The notes under the pieces were generated by a model. It was not told where the DNA came from. It searched no databases and saw nothing but the letters and a program-made list of their open reading frames with translations. A stretch of DNA of 64,000 nt. Origin: Aquabacterium sp. J223 (GTDB lineage Bacteria; Pseudomonadota; Gammaproteobacteria; Burkholderiales; Burkholderiaceae_C). The DNA lies in assembly GCF_024666615.1 (NCBI RefSeq), contig NZ_CP088297.1, positions 3,886,501 through 3,950,500 of the forward strand, given 5' to 3'. A program made the translations under genes and the position numbers. The stretch's first letter is position 1. Each line of letters opens with the position of its first letter. Below are positions 20,356 to 31,021 of the stretch, one piece after another.

Positions 20356-20362
20356 GCGGCCC

Positions 20363-21469
20363 TCACCCGGCACGCGGCGGCGTGGCGGGGGGCGGCGGGT
20401 CGTCCGGCGCCGCTTCCCGGCTGAACAGGTCCCACACCGACAGGAAGATGGCGGCCACCACCGGCCCCAGCACGAAGCCGTTCAGGCCGAGCAGGGCGAT
20501 GCCGCCGACGGTGGAGATCAGCACCAGGTAGTCCGGCAGCTTGGTGTCCTTGCCGACGAGGACGGGGCGCAGCACGTTGTCCACCAGCCCGATGACCAGC
20601 ACGCCGAAGGCGACCAGCGCCACGCCCTGCCACACCGCGCCGGTCGCCAGCAGGTACACCGCCACCGGCACCCAGACCAGCCCGGCACCCACCGCCGGCA
20701 GCAGCGACAGGAAGGCCATCACCACGCCCCACAGCAGCGCGGCGTGGATGCCCAGCACCCAGAAGGCCAGCCCGCCCAGCGCGCCCTGCGTCACCGCCAC
20801 CACCACGTTGCCCTTCACGGTGGCGCGGATGACGGTGGTGAACTTGTCGAACAGCACCCGCTTGTCGCCCTCGCGCAGCGGCAGCCGGGCGGCGATGCCG
20901 CGCCGCAGCCGCCGCCCGTCGCGCAGCAGGAAGAAGGCGAGGTACAGCATGATGAAGAAGTCGATCACCAGGTCGAGCGTGCTCTGGCCGAAGGTGAGCA
21001 GCCGGCTGGCGACGAACTGGCTGGCGCGGCCGAAGCTCTCCGCCGCCCGGCGCTGGATCTCGGCCACGTCGGACAGGCCGAAGCGGGCCAGCAGGTCCTG
21101 CAGCGGCGACGGCAGCGCCTGCAGAACGCTCTTGGCGTAGGCGCCGAAGTCGATCTGGCCCGACTGCACCGCCGCCACCACACGCGCGCCCTCCTGCACG
21201 AGCGAGGTGACCAGCAGCACCAGCGGCAGCACGACGATGACCAGCACCAGCGCCAGCGTGATCAGCGCGGCCCAGTTCTCGCGGCCGTTCAGGCGCTGGC
21301 ACAAGCGGCGGTGCACCGGGGCGAACAGGATGGCGACGATGGTCCCCCACAGCACCGCGCCGTAGAACGGCAGCAGCACCCAGAAGAAGGCCAGGGTGAC
21401 GATCACCAGCAGCCAGATGAGCGCCCGCTGCTGCAGGCCGGGGGAATGGATGGGGCGCGAGGGCTTCAT
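20363..21469 (-). CDS. AI-2E family transporter (PerM/TqsA-like)
   Basis: This 368-residue membrane protein has hydrophobic segments near both ends and a long central soluble stretch. It has the family block GNVVVAVTQGALGGLAFWVLG and the C-terminal VDNVLRPVLVGKD, conserved in AI-2E/UPF0118 carriers. These proteins export small molecules or act as Na+/H+ antiporters; only a few have assigned substrates. The next upstream gene is the lytic transglycosylase (82-nt gap, no gene). Function beyond the family is not visible. Confidence 0.9.
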   Translation of the reverse strand: MKPSRPIHSPGLQQRALIWLLVIVTLAFFWVLLPFYGAVLWGTIVAILFAPVHRRLCQRLNGRENWAALITLALVLVIVVLPLVLLVTSLVQEGARVVAAVQSGQIDFGAYAKSVLQALPSPLQDLLARFGLSDVAEIQRRAAESFGRASQFVASRLLTFGQSTLDLVIDFFIMLYLAFFLLRDGRRLRRGIAARLPLREGDKRVLFDKFTTVIRATVKGNVVVAVTQGALGGLAFWVLGIHAALLWGVVMAFLSLLPAVGAGLVWVPVAVYLLATGAVWQGVALVAFGVLVIGLVDNVLRPVLVGKDTKLPDYLVLISTVGGIALLGLNGFVLGPVVAAIFLSVWDLFSREAAPDDPPPPATPPRAG

Positions 21470-21551
21470 GCGGGCGGGAATGGGCTGCGGCCCCGGTGCA
21501 ATGCCGGTGCCCGGGCGGGAGGGTAGCCCGGATTGCCGGACCCGGCCGCCG

Positions 21552-22247
21552 TCAGCGCTCGCGGGCGCTCGCGGCCGCCGGGGCGGCGGCGCCCTCCAGC
21601 CGCTGCTGCAGCAGGCCGGCGTACAGCGCCAGCACGCGCTCGATGTGCTGCAGCGTGTTCGGCGGCGCCTGGTTGCCCTGGCGCTTCACCGCGCCCTCGC
21701 CGGCATTCCAGGCCGCCAGCGCCAGGTCCAGCCGGCCGAAGCGGGCGATCAGGTCGGACAGCAGCCGCGCGCCGGTGTGGATGTTGATGCGCGGGTCGAG
21801 CAGCCGCTCGGCCGCCGGTTTGCGCTTTTCTTCCGCGGTGGCCACGGTGTTGGCGGTGGTCGGCATGATCTGCATCAGGCCGAGCGCGCCCATCTGGCTG
21901 CGCGCCTGCGGGTCGAAGCGGCTCTCGACGGCGATCAGCGCCTTCAGCAGGTCGGGGTCGACGCCGTGCGCCTGCCCAGCCTCCTGGAGCCAGGGCGCGA
22001 TCGCGCGCACCTGCGGGGCGTTGTCCAGCCACTGCAGCATGCGCGGCGCCGGCAGGCCGGCCACGCGCGAGGCCGGCCACACCGCGCGCGGCAGCGCCGG
22101 ACGTTCGGCGAGCGTGACGGGCAGGGGGGCGGACGGCGTGGCGAACGCCACCAGCGCCTCCTCGGTGGCCGGCGCCGGCGGTTCGTCCGCACGGGCGGCC
22201 GTGCCCGCGAACAACAGCGCGACGGCCAGCAGGCCTGCGCCCGTCAT
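21552..22247 (-). CDS. Lytic murein transglycosylase (SLT domain)
   Basis: This 231-residue precursor starts with a signal peptide (MTGAGLLAVALLFAGTAARA, cleavage near residue 20). An SLT domain follows with the catalytic Glu108 in ALIAVESRFDP, then GALGLMQIMP and AWNAGEGAV, all standard for the family. It cleaves peptidoglycan in the periplasm to give anhydromuropeptides. The ATG overlaps the TGA of the upstream acetyltransferase gene by ATGA, which fixes the start and suggests coupled translation. Confidence 0.93.
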   Translation of the reverse strand: MTGAGLLAVALLFAGTAARADEPPAPATEEALVAFATPSAPLPVTLAERPALPRAVWPASRVAGLPAPRMLQWLDNAPQVRAIAPWLQEAGQAHGVDPDLLKALIAVESRFDPQARSQMGALGLMQIMPTTANTVATAEEKRKPAAERLLDPRINIHTGARLLSDLIARFGRLDLALAAWNAGEGAVKRQGNQAPPNTLQHIERVLALYAGLLQQRLEGAAAPAAASARER

Positions 22248-22756
22248 TCGGACAGTTCGGCGCCGGCGTCGCGGCGCGCGTCGAATTCCCGGTCCAGCAG
22301 GCTCATCACGATCAGGGACTCCCAGCGACCATCGTCCAGCCGCACGCTTTCGCGCAGGCGGCCTTCCTCGACAAAACCCTCGCTGGCATAGAGCGCGAGG
22401 GCGCGGATGTTGGCCGACTTGACGTCCAGCCAGAAGCGATGGGCCTTGAGGTCGCGGAAGGCCATGCGCTTGAGCAGGCGCACGCAGTCGCGGCCCAGAC
22501 CCTGTCCTTTCGGCTGCAGGACGATGCGCTTGAGCTCCACGCTGTGGTGCGGGTTGCGGCAGCCCTGCAGGATGATGAAACCGGCCGAAGCGAAATCCGG
22601 GCCGGCCTCGACGATGAAGTGCCGAAAGTCCGGGAAGCGTACCGCACCTTCGTGCTGCGTCCGCTCCCATGGGGTGATGAAGGGGCGGTTCTGCGCGTCC
22701 TGCTCCACGCCGATGACGAACTCGAGGTCGGACAGCATGGTCGGCCGCAGCCTCAC
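22244..22756 (-). CDS. GNAT family N-acetyltransferase
   Basis: A protein of about 170 residues with the GNAT fold is seen: VRLRPTMLSDLEFV at the head, the acetyl-CoA loop as VLQPKGQGLGRDCVRLL near residues 95-112, and YASEGFVEEGRLRESV near the end. The substrate, possibly an amino group of a metabolite or ribosomal protein, is unknown. The start is uncertain: GTG at 22756 keeps the first beta strand and was chosen; TTG at 22777 or ATG at 22738 are alternatives. It lies 26 nt downstream of the parE stop. Confidence 0.85.
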   Translation of the reverse strand: MRLRPTMLSDLEFVIGVEQDAQNRPFITPWERTQHEGAVRFPDFRHFIVEAGPDFASAGFIILQGCRNPHHSVELKRIVLQPKGQGLGRDCVRLLKRMAFRDLKAHRFWLDVKSANIRALALYASEGFVEEGRLRESVRLDDGRWESLIVMSLLDREFDARRDAGAELSE

Positions 22757-22782
22757 CCGAGGCTCGGCCAGCGCCAAGGGGC

Positions 22783-24758
<1,976 letters not shown>

Positions 24759-24845
24759 GGCGGCGGATTCTAGGAGGTGGCCCCTGCCGACCCTGGAGTC
24801 GCCGCGGTGGCGGCAGCGGCGCCGCCTTTTGGCTACAGTGGCTTG

Positions 24846-26072
24846 ATGAGCGCCCTGACCGCCACGCCGCCCCGCCTGTCGATGACCCAGGTGCTGCTCT
24901 GCGGCGCCGCGGTGGTGACGCTGTCGATGGGCATCCGCCACGGCTTCGGCCTGTTCCTGCAGCCGATCACCACCGACCGCGGCTGGACGCGCGAGGCCTT
25001 CGCCTTCGCGCTCGCGGTGCAGAACCTGGCCTGGGGCCTGGCCGGCCCGGTGGCCGGCATGGTGGCCGACCGCTGGGGCGCCTACCGCGTGCTGCTGGTG
25101 TGCGGCGTGCTGTACGCGCTGGGCCTGGCCGGCATGGCGCTGTCGGCGTCGACGCTGGGCTTCCTCGGCTCGGCCGGGCTGCTCATCGGCCTGGCGCAGT
25201 CGGGCTGCACCTATGCGGTGATCTACGGCGTCATCGGCCGCAACGTGGCGCCGGAGAAGCGCTCCTGGGCGATGGGCATTGCCGCGGCGGCCGGCTCCTT
25301 CGGCCAGTTCCTGATGGTGCCGGTGGAAAACGGCCTGATCAGCGCCTTCGGCTGGCAGGACGCGCTGCTCATCCTCGGCGCCTGCAGCCTGGCGATCCTG
25401 CCGCTGGCGTTCGGCCTGCGCGAGCCCGGACTCGACGGCGCGGCCCGGCGAGGCGGCCAGAGCGTGACGGCGGCGGTGCGCGAGGCCTTCGCCTACCCCA
25501 GCTTCCTGCTGCTCACGGCCGGCTACTTCGTCTGCGGCTTCCAGGTGGTCTTCATCGGCGTGCACCTGCCCAGCTACCTGAAGGACAACGGGCTGTCGCC
25601 GCAGGTGGCGACGGTCGCGCTGGCACTGATCGGCCTGTTCAACGTCTTCGGCACCTTCGCCGCCGGCCTGCTGGGCCAGCGCCTGGCCAAGCGCCACATC
25701 CTGGCCGGCATCTACCTGGCGCGCGCGGTGGTCATCGTGATCTTCCTGTGGCTGCCGCTGTCGCCGGCCACGGTCTACGTCTTCGCCGCGGTGATGGGCT
25801 TGCTCTGGCTGTCCACCGTGCCGCCGACCAACGCCGCCATCGCGCAGATCTTCGGCGTGCAGTACCTGTCGATGCTGGGCGGCTTCGTCTTCCTCAGCCA
25901 CCAGGTGGGCAGCTTCCTCGGCGTCTGGCTGGGCGGGCGGCTGTACGACGCCACGGGCAGCTACGACGTCGTGTGGTGGATCGCGGTGGCGCTGGGCATC
26001 TTCGCCGCGCTGGTCAACCTGCCGGTGCGCGAGACGCCGATCGACCGGTCGGTGCGCCCGGCGATGGCCTGA
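24846..26072 (+). CDS. MFS transporter (OFA/monocarboxylate-type)
   Basis: The 408-residue protein has about twelve hydrophobic segments and the MFS loop motif VADRWGAYRVLL between helices 2 and 3. It resembles oxalate/formate- and monocarboxylate-type carriers (GIRHGFGLFLQPITTDRGWTREAFA). The ATG at 24846 (MSALTATPP) was chosen because the frame upstream codes for a non-hydrophobic leader without a ribosome site; a CTACAGT box 10-16 nt before it could be a -10 element, implying a very short leader. The likely cargo is an organic acid, but this is not established. A 41-codon gene follows after 16 nt. Confidence 0.9.
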   Translation: MSALTATPPRLSMTQVLLCGAAVVTLSMGIRHGFGLFLQPITTDRGWTREAFAFALAVQNLAWGLAGPVAGMVADRWGAYRVLLVCGVLYALGLAGMALSASTLGFLGSAGLLIGLAQSGCTYAVIYGVIGRNVAPEKRSWAMGIAAAAGSFGQFLMVPVENGLISAFGWQDALLILGACSLAILPLAFGLREPGLDGAARRGGQSVTAAVREAFAYPSFLLLTAGYFVCGFQVVFIGVHLPSYLKDNGLSPQVATVALALIGLFNVFGTFAAGLLGQRLAKRHILAGIYLARAVVIVIFLWLPLSPATVYVFAAVMGLLWLSTVPPTNAAIAQIFGVQYLSMLGGFVFLSHQVGSFLGVWLGGRLYDATGSYDVVWWIAVALGIFAALVNLPVRETPIDRSVRPAMA

Positions 26073-26088
26073 CGGGAGGGCCGCCGAA

Positions 26089-26214
26089 ATGACCCGCCGC
26101 AGCCGCCTCGGCCTGTGGAGCGTCGCCGCGCTGGCGCTGGCCGCCGTCTTCGCCAGCTACCTGCGCCCGGACCTGATGATGACGCTGGCCAACCAGGTCT
26201 GGGCCTGCTTCTGA
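26089..26214 (+). CDS. Small single-span membrane protein (41 residues)
   Basis: The reading frame codes for a positively charged head (MTRRSRLGLW), one hydrophobic helix (SVAALALAAVFASY) and a short tail ending QVWACF. A GGGAGG ribosome site lies 9-14 nt upstream, and the stop codon overlaps the start of the SDR gene (TGATG), which argues that it is really translated. It is too short for most gene finders. The pattern of charged head, helix and tail fits small inner-membrane proteins. I do not recognise a named family; the function is unknown. Confidence 0.6.
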   Translation: MTRRSRLGLWSVAALALAAVFASYLRPDLMMTLANQVWACF

Positions 26215-27047
26215 TGCCGCCGCCGATGGCGAACGACCGGCCCCTGTCGGTGGTCATCACCGGCGCCTCCGACGGCATCGGCGCCGAGCTGGCTCGGCAG
26301 TGGGCCGCGCGGCGTGGCGCCGGCCTGGCGGTGGTGCTGGCCGCGCGCGACGAGACGCGGCTGCAGCAGGTGGCCGCCGTCTGCCGGGCCCACGGCGCCA
26401 CCGCCCACGTGCAGCGCTGCGACGTCGGCGTGCAGGCCGACTGCCGCGCGCTGGTGGACGCGGCGCTGGCCGCCTGCGGCCGGCTCGACGTGCTGGTCAA
26501 CAACGCCGGCCGCTCGGCCCACGCGCGGCTGGACGAGGTGGTCGACCTCGGCTGGTACGAGGACCTGATGCGCGTCAACCTCTGGGGCGGCGTGTGGACC
26601 ACGCGGGCCGCACTGCCCGCGCTCAAGGCCAGCCGCGGCCGGGTGGTCGCGGTGTCCAGCGTCGCCGGGCTGGTCGGCGTGCCGGGCCGCACCGCCTACA
26701 GCGCCACCAAGTTCGCGCTCAACGGCTTCTTCGAATCGCTGCGGGTGGAGCTGGTGGAGCACGGTGTCGGCGTCACCCTGGCCTACCCCGGCGTCGTGGC
26801 CACCGAAATCCGCCGCCGCGGCTACGGTCCCGACGGCCGGCCGGCCGGCAAGAGCGGGCTGGACGAATCGAAGGCGATGCCGGTGGACGTCTGCGCCCGC
26901 CGGCTGCTCGACGGCATCGAACGCGGCGAGCGCGACGTCTTCTTCGACGCCCGCACCCGGCTGGGCCGCTGGCTCAAGCTGATCGCGCCGGGCCGGGTCG
27001 ACCGCATCGCCCTGCAGGCGCTGAACCGCCATGCACCCGGACGCTGA
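26214..27047 (+). CDS. SDR family oxidoreductase
   Basis: This 277-residue short-chain dehydrogenase has the cofactor loop TGASDGIGAE, the structural NNAGRSAHA, the Ser in VSSVAG and the YSATKFA active-site pair Tyr-x3-Lys. It most resembles DltE/YqjQ-like oxidoreductases acting on unknown carbonyl or alcohol substrates with NAD(P). The ATG overlapping the small membrane gene stop was chosen; a second ATG at 26226 (MANDRPLS) is also possible. Its end overlaps the methyltransferase gene by 17 nt, so the three genes form one unit. Confidence 0.88.
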   Translation: MPPPMANDRPLSVVITGASDGIGAELARQWAARRGAGLAVVLAARDETRLQQVAAVCRAHGATAHVQRCDVGVQADCRALVDAALAACGRLDVLVNNAGRSAHARLDEVVDLGWYEDLMRVNLWGGVWTTRAALPALKASRGRVVAVSSVAGLVGVPGRTAYSATKFALNGFFESLRVELVEHGVGVTLAYPGVVATEIRRRGYGPDGRPAGKSGLDESKAMPVDVCARRLLDGIERGERDVFFDARTRLGRWLKLIAPGRVDRIALQALNRHAPGR

Positions 27048-27639
27048 AGGCTTGCCGCCGCCGTCGGACTGGGTGACGCGGTGGGCCGCCCGCTGGCCGG
27101 CGGGCGCGCGGGTGCTCGACCTGGCCTGCGGGCGGGGCCGCCACGCGCGCTGGCTGGCCGCGCGCGGCCTCGCGGTGACGGCGGTGGACCGCAACGCCGA
27201 CGCGCTGGCCGGCCTGGACGGGATCGCCGAGACGCTGTGCGCCGACCTGGAAGCCCCCGGCCCCTGGCCGCTGGCCGGCCGCCGCTTCGACGCGGTGGTG
27301 GTGACGAACTACCTCTGGCGCCCGCGCCTGGCGGACGTGCTGACCCACGTGGCCGAGGGCGGCTGGTGGCTGCACGAAACCTTCGCCCTCGGGCAGGCGC
27401 ACATCGGCAAGCCGTCCAATCCGGACTTCCTGCTGGCGCCCGGCGAACTGGTGGAAGTGGCCGCCGCGGCCGGCCTGCGCGTGGTGGCCTACGAGGACGG
27501 CGTGCTGACCGGGCCCGAGCGCTTCGTGCAGCGCATCGCCGCGGTGCGCGAGCCGGCGTCCACCGCCGCCGCACCGCCGCGTTATCCCCCTGTGAGCGCC
27601 GGCCCGGCGCCGGGCGGCCGCCCCCGGGGCCGCCGCTAG
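27031..27639 (+). CDS. Class I SAM-dependent methyltransferase
   Basis: The 202-residue protein has the SAM-binding motif [20 protein letters not shown] near residues 29-47 and the acidic motif [11 protein letters not shown] after it. The region [13 protein letters not shown] corresponds to motif IV. It most resembles small tellurite-resistance/TehB-like or SAM methyltransferases of unknown substrate. The C-terminal 25 residues are Pro/Ala-rich and probably disordered. It overlaps the SDR gene and ends 29 nt before dapA. Confidence 0.85.
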   Translation: MHPDAEGLPPPSDWVTRWAARWPAGARVLDLACGRGRHARWLAARGLAVTAVDRNADALAGLDGIAETLCADLEAPGPWPLAGRRFDAVVVTNYLWRPRLADVLTHVAEGGWWLHETFALGQAHIGKPSNPDFLLAPGELVEVAAAAGLRVVAYEDGVLTGPERFVQRIAAVREPASTAAAPPRYPPVSAGPAPGGRPRGRR

Positions 27640-27668
27640 AATCCCACGATTGCAAGGACCCTCCCCCG

Positions 27669-28550
27669 ATGAAACCGATTGCGGGCAGCATCGTCGCCCT
27701 GGTGACGCCGATGCACGATGACGGCAGCGTCGACTTCGACGCATTGCGCCGCCTGGTCGACTGGCACATCGCCGAAGGCACCGACGTGATCGGCGTCGTC
27801 GGCACGACGGGCGAGTCGCCCACGGTGTCGGTCGAGGAACACCGCGACATCATCCGCGTCACGGTGGAACAGGTCGCCGGCCGGGTGCCGGTGATGGCCG
27901 GCTGCGGTGCCAACTCGACGGCCGAGGCCATCGAGCTGTCGCGCTACGCCAAGTCGGTGGGCGCGGACTGCACGCTGCAGGTGGTGCCCTACTACAACAA
28001 GCCGACGCAGGCCGGCATGCTGGCCCACTTCAAGGCCATCGCCGAGGCGGTGGACATCCCGGTGGTGCTCTACAACGTGCCCGGCCGCACCGGCGCGGAC
28101 ATGCTGCCGGAGACCCTCCTCAAGGCGGCCCAGCTGCCCGGCATCATCGGCGTCAAGGAGGCCACCGGCCTCATCGACCGCGCCTGCTGGCTGATCAAGC
28201 ACGCGCCCAAGGGCTTCGCCATCTACTCGGGCGACGACCCGACGGCGGTCGCACTGATGCTGCTCGGCGGCCGCGGCAACGTCAGCGTGACCGCCAACGT
28301 GGCGCCACGCGCCATGGCCGAGCTGTGCCGCGCCGCGATGGCGGGCGACGCCCGGCGTGCCGCCGACATCCACCTCGGACTGATGGACCTGCACCGACAG
28401 CTGTTCGTCGAACCCAACCCGATCCCGGTGAAGTGGGCCATGGCCCGCATGGGCCTGTGCGGCCCGGCGCTGCGCCTGCCGCTGACGCCGCTCGACGCGG
28501 CGGCCCAGCCGGCGGTGGAGCAGGCGCTGCGCGGCTGCGGCCTGCTCTGA
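27669..28550 (+). CDS. dapA: 4-hydroxy-tetrahydrodipicolinate synthase
   Basis: This 293-residue TIM-barrel enzyme condenses pyruvate with aspartate semialdehyde in lysine and diaminopimelate synthesis. The Schiff-base Lys163 (GVKEATG), Tyr135 (LYNVPGRTG), Arg140 and the Thr46-Thr47 pair (GTTGES) are present, so it should be active. A TAGAAT box at 27637-27642 is a plausible -10 element 27 nt before the start, although no good -35 is seen. bamC follows after 43 nt, the usual order in Burkholderiales. Confidence 0.96.
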   Translation: MKPIAGSIVALVTPMHDDGSVDFDALRRLVDWHIAEGTDVIGVVGTTGESPTVSVEEHRDIIRVTVEQVAGRVPVMAGCGANSTAEAIELSRYAKSVGADCTLQVVPYYNKPTQAGMLAHFKAIAEAVDIPVVLYNVPGRTGADMLPETLLKAAQLPGIIGVKEATGLIDRACWLIKHAPKGFAIYSGDDPTAVALMLLGGRGNVSVTANVAPRAMAELCRAAMAGDARRAADIHLGLMDLHRQLFVEPNPIPVKWAMARMGLCGPALRLPLTPLDAAAQPAVEQALRGCGLL

Positions 28551-28593
28551 GGCCGTCCCGCGCCGGCCCACCCTTTTCAACGTTCCGCTGGAG

Positions 28594-29772
28594 ATGCGCC
28601 TCTTGGACCTTGCCCGCCTTCGCCGTGCCCCGTTCTGCCGACAGGGCCTCGTGGCCCTGCTGCCCGTGGCGCTGTTCGCCCTGGCTGGCTGCGGCAGCCT
28701 CACCTTCTCCGGCGACAAGCTCGACTACCGCAGCGAAGCCAAGAAGACCGGCAACACGCTGGAGGTGCCGCCCGACCTGACGCAGCTGTCGCGCGACAGC
28801 CGCTACGCGCCGCAGGGCGGCGCCGTCAGCGCCACCAGCTACCAGGCGGCGGTCGCCGCCGCGCAGCCCAGCACCGCGGCACCGACCACGACCGCCGTCG
28901 CCACCCAGAGCGCCGGCGACGTGCGGCTGGAGCGGGTGGGCGGCCAGCGCTTCCTGGTCACCAGCCGCACGCCGGAACAGCTGTGGCCGCAGCTGCGCAC
29001 CTTCTGGAGCGAGCGCGGCTTCACGCTGTCCACCGACAGCCCGGACGTCGGCATCCTGGAGACGGACTGGGCCGAGAACCGCGCCAACATCCCGCAGGAC
29101 ATGATCCGGCGCACGCTGGGCCGGGTGATCGACAACCTGTACTCCAGCGGCCTGGTCGACCGCTTCCGCACCCGCGTCGAGCGCGGCCCCAACGGCACCG
29201 AGGTCTACATCAGCCACCGCGGCATGGAAGAGGTGGTCACCGGCCCGCTGCGCGACAACGCCCGCTGGCAGGCGCGGCCGAGCGACCCGACGCTGGAAGG
29301 CGAACTGCTGTCGCGGCTGATGGTCTTCCTCGGCGGCAAGGAGGAGGAGGCCAAGCGCCAGGTGGCCGTCACCGCCCAGCCGCAACCGGCCGCCGCGCAG
29401 CGCGCCCAGCTGGTCGGCGGCGCCGCCGCGCTGCGCCTGGACGAGCCTTTCGAGCGGGCCTGGCGCCGCGTCGGCCTGGCGCTGGACCGCGGCGGTTTCA
29501 CCGTCGAGGACCGCGACCGCAGCAGCGGCCTGTACTACGTGCGCTACGTCGAGACCGCGTCGCCGGTGCCGGCGCAGGACAAGGGCTTCCTGTCGCGCCT
29601 GTTCACCTTCGGCAAGAAGGACGACCCGTCGCAGCTGCTGCGCTACCGCATCGCGGTGCAGGCCAGCGGCGCCGACGCGACCACCGTCGCGGTGCAGAAC
29701 GCCCAGGGCCAGCCGGACAGCGGCAGCGTCGCCCAGCGCATCGCCACCCAGCTCGTCGACCAGTTGAAGTGA
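28594..29772 (+). CDS. bamC: Outer membrane protein assembly factor BamC (NlpB) lipoprotein
   Basis: This 392-residue precursor carries a lipoprotein signal ending in LAGC with Cys33. The mature part has the BamC N-terminal stretch (YRSEAKKTGNTLEVPPDLTQL) and two helix-grip-like domains, around residues 110-240 and 265-385. BamC is a lipoprotein of the BAM complex that inserts beta-barrel proteins into the outer membrane. The position right after dapA agrees with this assignment. The first Met gives a rather long charged head before the hydrophobic core; a later start is possible but would cut into it. Confidence 0.9.
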   Translation: MRLLDLARLRRAPFCRQGLVALLPVALFALAGCGSLTFSGDKLDYRSEAKKTGNTLEVPPDLTQLSRDSRYAPQGGAVSATSYQAAVAAAQPSTAAPTTTAVATQSAGDVRLERVGGQRFLVTSRTPEQLWPQLRTFWSERGFTLSTDSPDVGILETDWAENRANIPQDMIRRTLGRVIDNLYSSGLVDRFRTRVERGPNGTEVYISHRGMEEVVTGPLRDNARWQARPSDPTLEGELLSRLMVFLGGKEEEAKRQVAVTAQPQPAAAQRAQLVGGAAALRLDEPFERAWRRVGLALDRGGFTVEDRDRSSGLYYVRYVETASPVPAQDKGFLSRLFTFGKKDDPSQLLRYRIAVQASGADATTVAVQNAQGQPDSGSVAQRIATQLVDQLK

Positions 29773-29803
29773 CCGAGGTCCCCGCGGGGACCGAGGCCGT
29801 CAC

Positions 29804-30589
29804 ATGACCTTGCGTTTTTGCAGCCTGGGCAGCGGCAGCGGCGGCAACGCCACGCTGGTCGAGGGCTTCGACGGGCTGCGGCACCAGCGGCTGCTCATCG
29901 ACTGCGGGCTGTCGCTGCGCGAGCTGTCGCGCCGGCTGGGCGAACGCGGGCTGGCGCCGGCGCAGCTCGACGCGGTGTTCATCACCCACGAGCACAGCGA
30001 CCACGTCGGCGGCCTGCGCACGCTGATGCGCCGCCATCGCGTGCCGGTGTGGACGGCCGAGGGCACCGCCCGCGCAGTGTGGGGCGACGACCTGCCGCCG
30101 CAGGGTCTGCACGTCGCCCGCGACGGCGAGTGCATCGACCTCGGGCTGCTGGTGATCGAGCCGTTCGCGGTGCCGCACGACGCGGCCGAGCCCCTGCAGC
30201 TGACGGTGCACGACGGCGCCAGCCGCCTCGGCGTGATGACCGACATCGGCCACATCACCTCGCGCATGGTGCAGGCGCTGTCGCGCTGCGAGGCGCTGCT
30301 GCTGGAGTGCAACCACGAGCTCGACCTGCTGCACGGCGGGCCCTACCCGTGGTTCCTCAAGCGGCGCATCGCCGGCCCTCGCGGCCACCTGGCCAACCAT
30401 GACGCGGCGGCCTTGCTCGCCGACTGCCGCCACGCCGGCCTGCGCCATGTCGTCGCCGCCCACCTGAGCGACTGCAACAACCGCCCGGCGCTGGCGCAGA
30501 CGGCGCTGGCCGGCGCCCTGCACTGCCGGGCCGACGACATCGTGGTGGCCGACCCGCGCACGGGCTGCGGCTGGCTGTCGCTGCGCTGA
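29804..30589 (+). CDS. MBL fold metallo-hydrolase (YycJ/WalJ-like)
   Basis: The 261-residue protein begins FCSLGSGSGGNATLV, the typical head of this group. It has the metal motif THEHSDHVGG (62-71), GVMTDIGHIT and a further histidine in VVAAHLSDCNN. It matches the WalJ/YycJ branch of phosphodiesterase-like MBL hydrolases, several of which act on nucleic acids. It follows bamC by 31 nt and is probably co-transcribed with dapA-bamC. The substrate is unknown. Confidence 0.88.
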   Translation: MTLRFCSLGSGSGGNATLVEGFDGLRHQRLLIDCGLSLRELSRRLGERGLAPAQLDAVFITHEHSDHVGGLRTLMRRHRVPVWTAEGTARAVWGDDLPPQGLHVARDGECIDLGLLVIEPFAVPHDAAEPLQLTVHDGASRLGVMTDIGHITSRMVQALSRCEALLLECNHELDLLHGGPYPWFLKRRIAGPRGHLANHDAAALLADCRHAGLRHVVAAHLSDCNNRPALAQTALAGALHCRADDIVVADPRTGCGWLSLR

Positions 30590-30611
30590 GCCCGCTGTCC
30601 CGCCGGCCATG

Positions 30612-30635
30612 AAAAAAGCCGCCCGCAGGCGGCTT
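30612..30635 (-). terminator. Intrinsic terminator of the small lipoprotein gene
   Basis: On the minus strand the stem AAGCCGCC / GGCGGCTT (plus-strand arms 30616-30623 and 30628-30635) encloses a 4-nt loop. Six T residues follow (plus-strand A-run 30612-30617). It lies 32 nt past the lipoprotein stop, which is the expected place. It also separates that gene from the convergent MBL hydrolase. Confidence 0.85.
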
Positions 30636-30667
30636 CTCGCGTCAGCGCCCCGGGGGGCGCCTCATGC

Positions 30668-30886
30668 TCACTTGCTGGCGGCAGCGTCGGCGGCCGGGGC
30701 GGCGGCCGCGGACGCGGCAGCATCGGCGGCGGGCGCCGAGGCGGCGGCTTCGGCCGGCGCCGGGGCGGGCGCGGGGGCCGGGGCAGCGACCGGCGCGGGG
30801 GCCGGGGCCGGGATCTCTTCCTTCTTGCCGCAGGCGGCGAGGGCGACGGTGGCGACCAGGGTGGCCAGCAGGAGCGACTTGTTCAT
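30668..30886 (-). CDS. Small Ala/Pro-rich lipoprotein
   Basis: The 72-residue precursor has a lipobox LAAC with Cys19 after a hydrophobic signal (MNKSLLLATLVATVALA). The mature part is GKKEEIP followed by alternating Ala-Pro and then Ala/Ser/Asp-rich runs. It should be anchored in a membrane and extend as a flexible spacer. No enzyme motif is present. A promoter -10 box and a strong terminator flank it, so it is a single-gene unit. Short lipoproteins of this kind are common in Burkholderiales, but the role is unknown. Confidence 0.8.
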   Translation of the reverse strand: MNKSLLLATLVATVALAACGKKEEIPAPAPAPVAAPAPAPAPAPAEAAASAPAADAAASAAAAPAADAAASK

Positions 30887-30994
30887 GTTGTCCTCAATTT
30901 GTAGGAGTTCAGGGTTCTTCGGCGGCCTCCCCTGGTGGAGCGGCGCGTCCGCTGCGCGGGCCGGCGGACGCGAAGTCCCGGAGCCCAGCCAGGG

Positions 30995-31000
30995 ATTATA
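30995..31000 (-). promoter_or_regulatory. Probable -10 box for the small lipoprotein gene
   Basis: A perfect TATAAT is present on the minus strand, about 110 nt upstream of the lipoprotein ATG. That spacing would leave a 5' leader of about 100 nt. No convincing TTGACA-like -35 was found at 16-18 nt. The box is rare in DNA this GC-rich, which supports it. Confidence 0.5.
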
Positions 31001-31021
31001 GGCAGCACCTAGGATCTTCCC

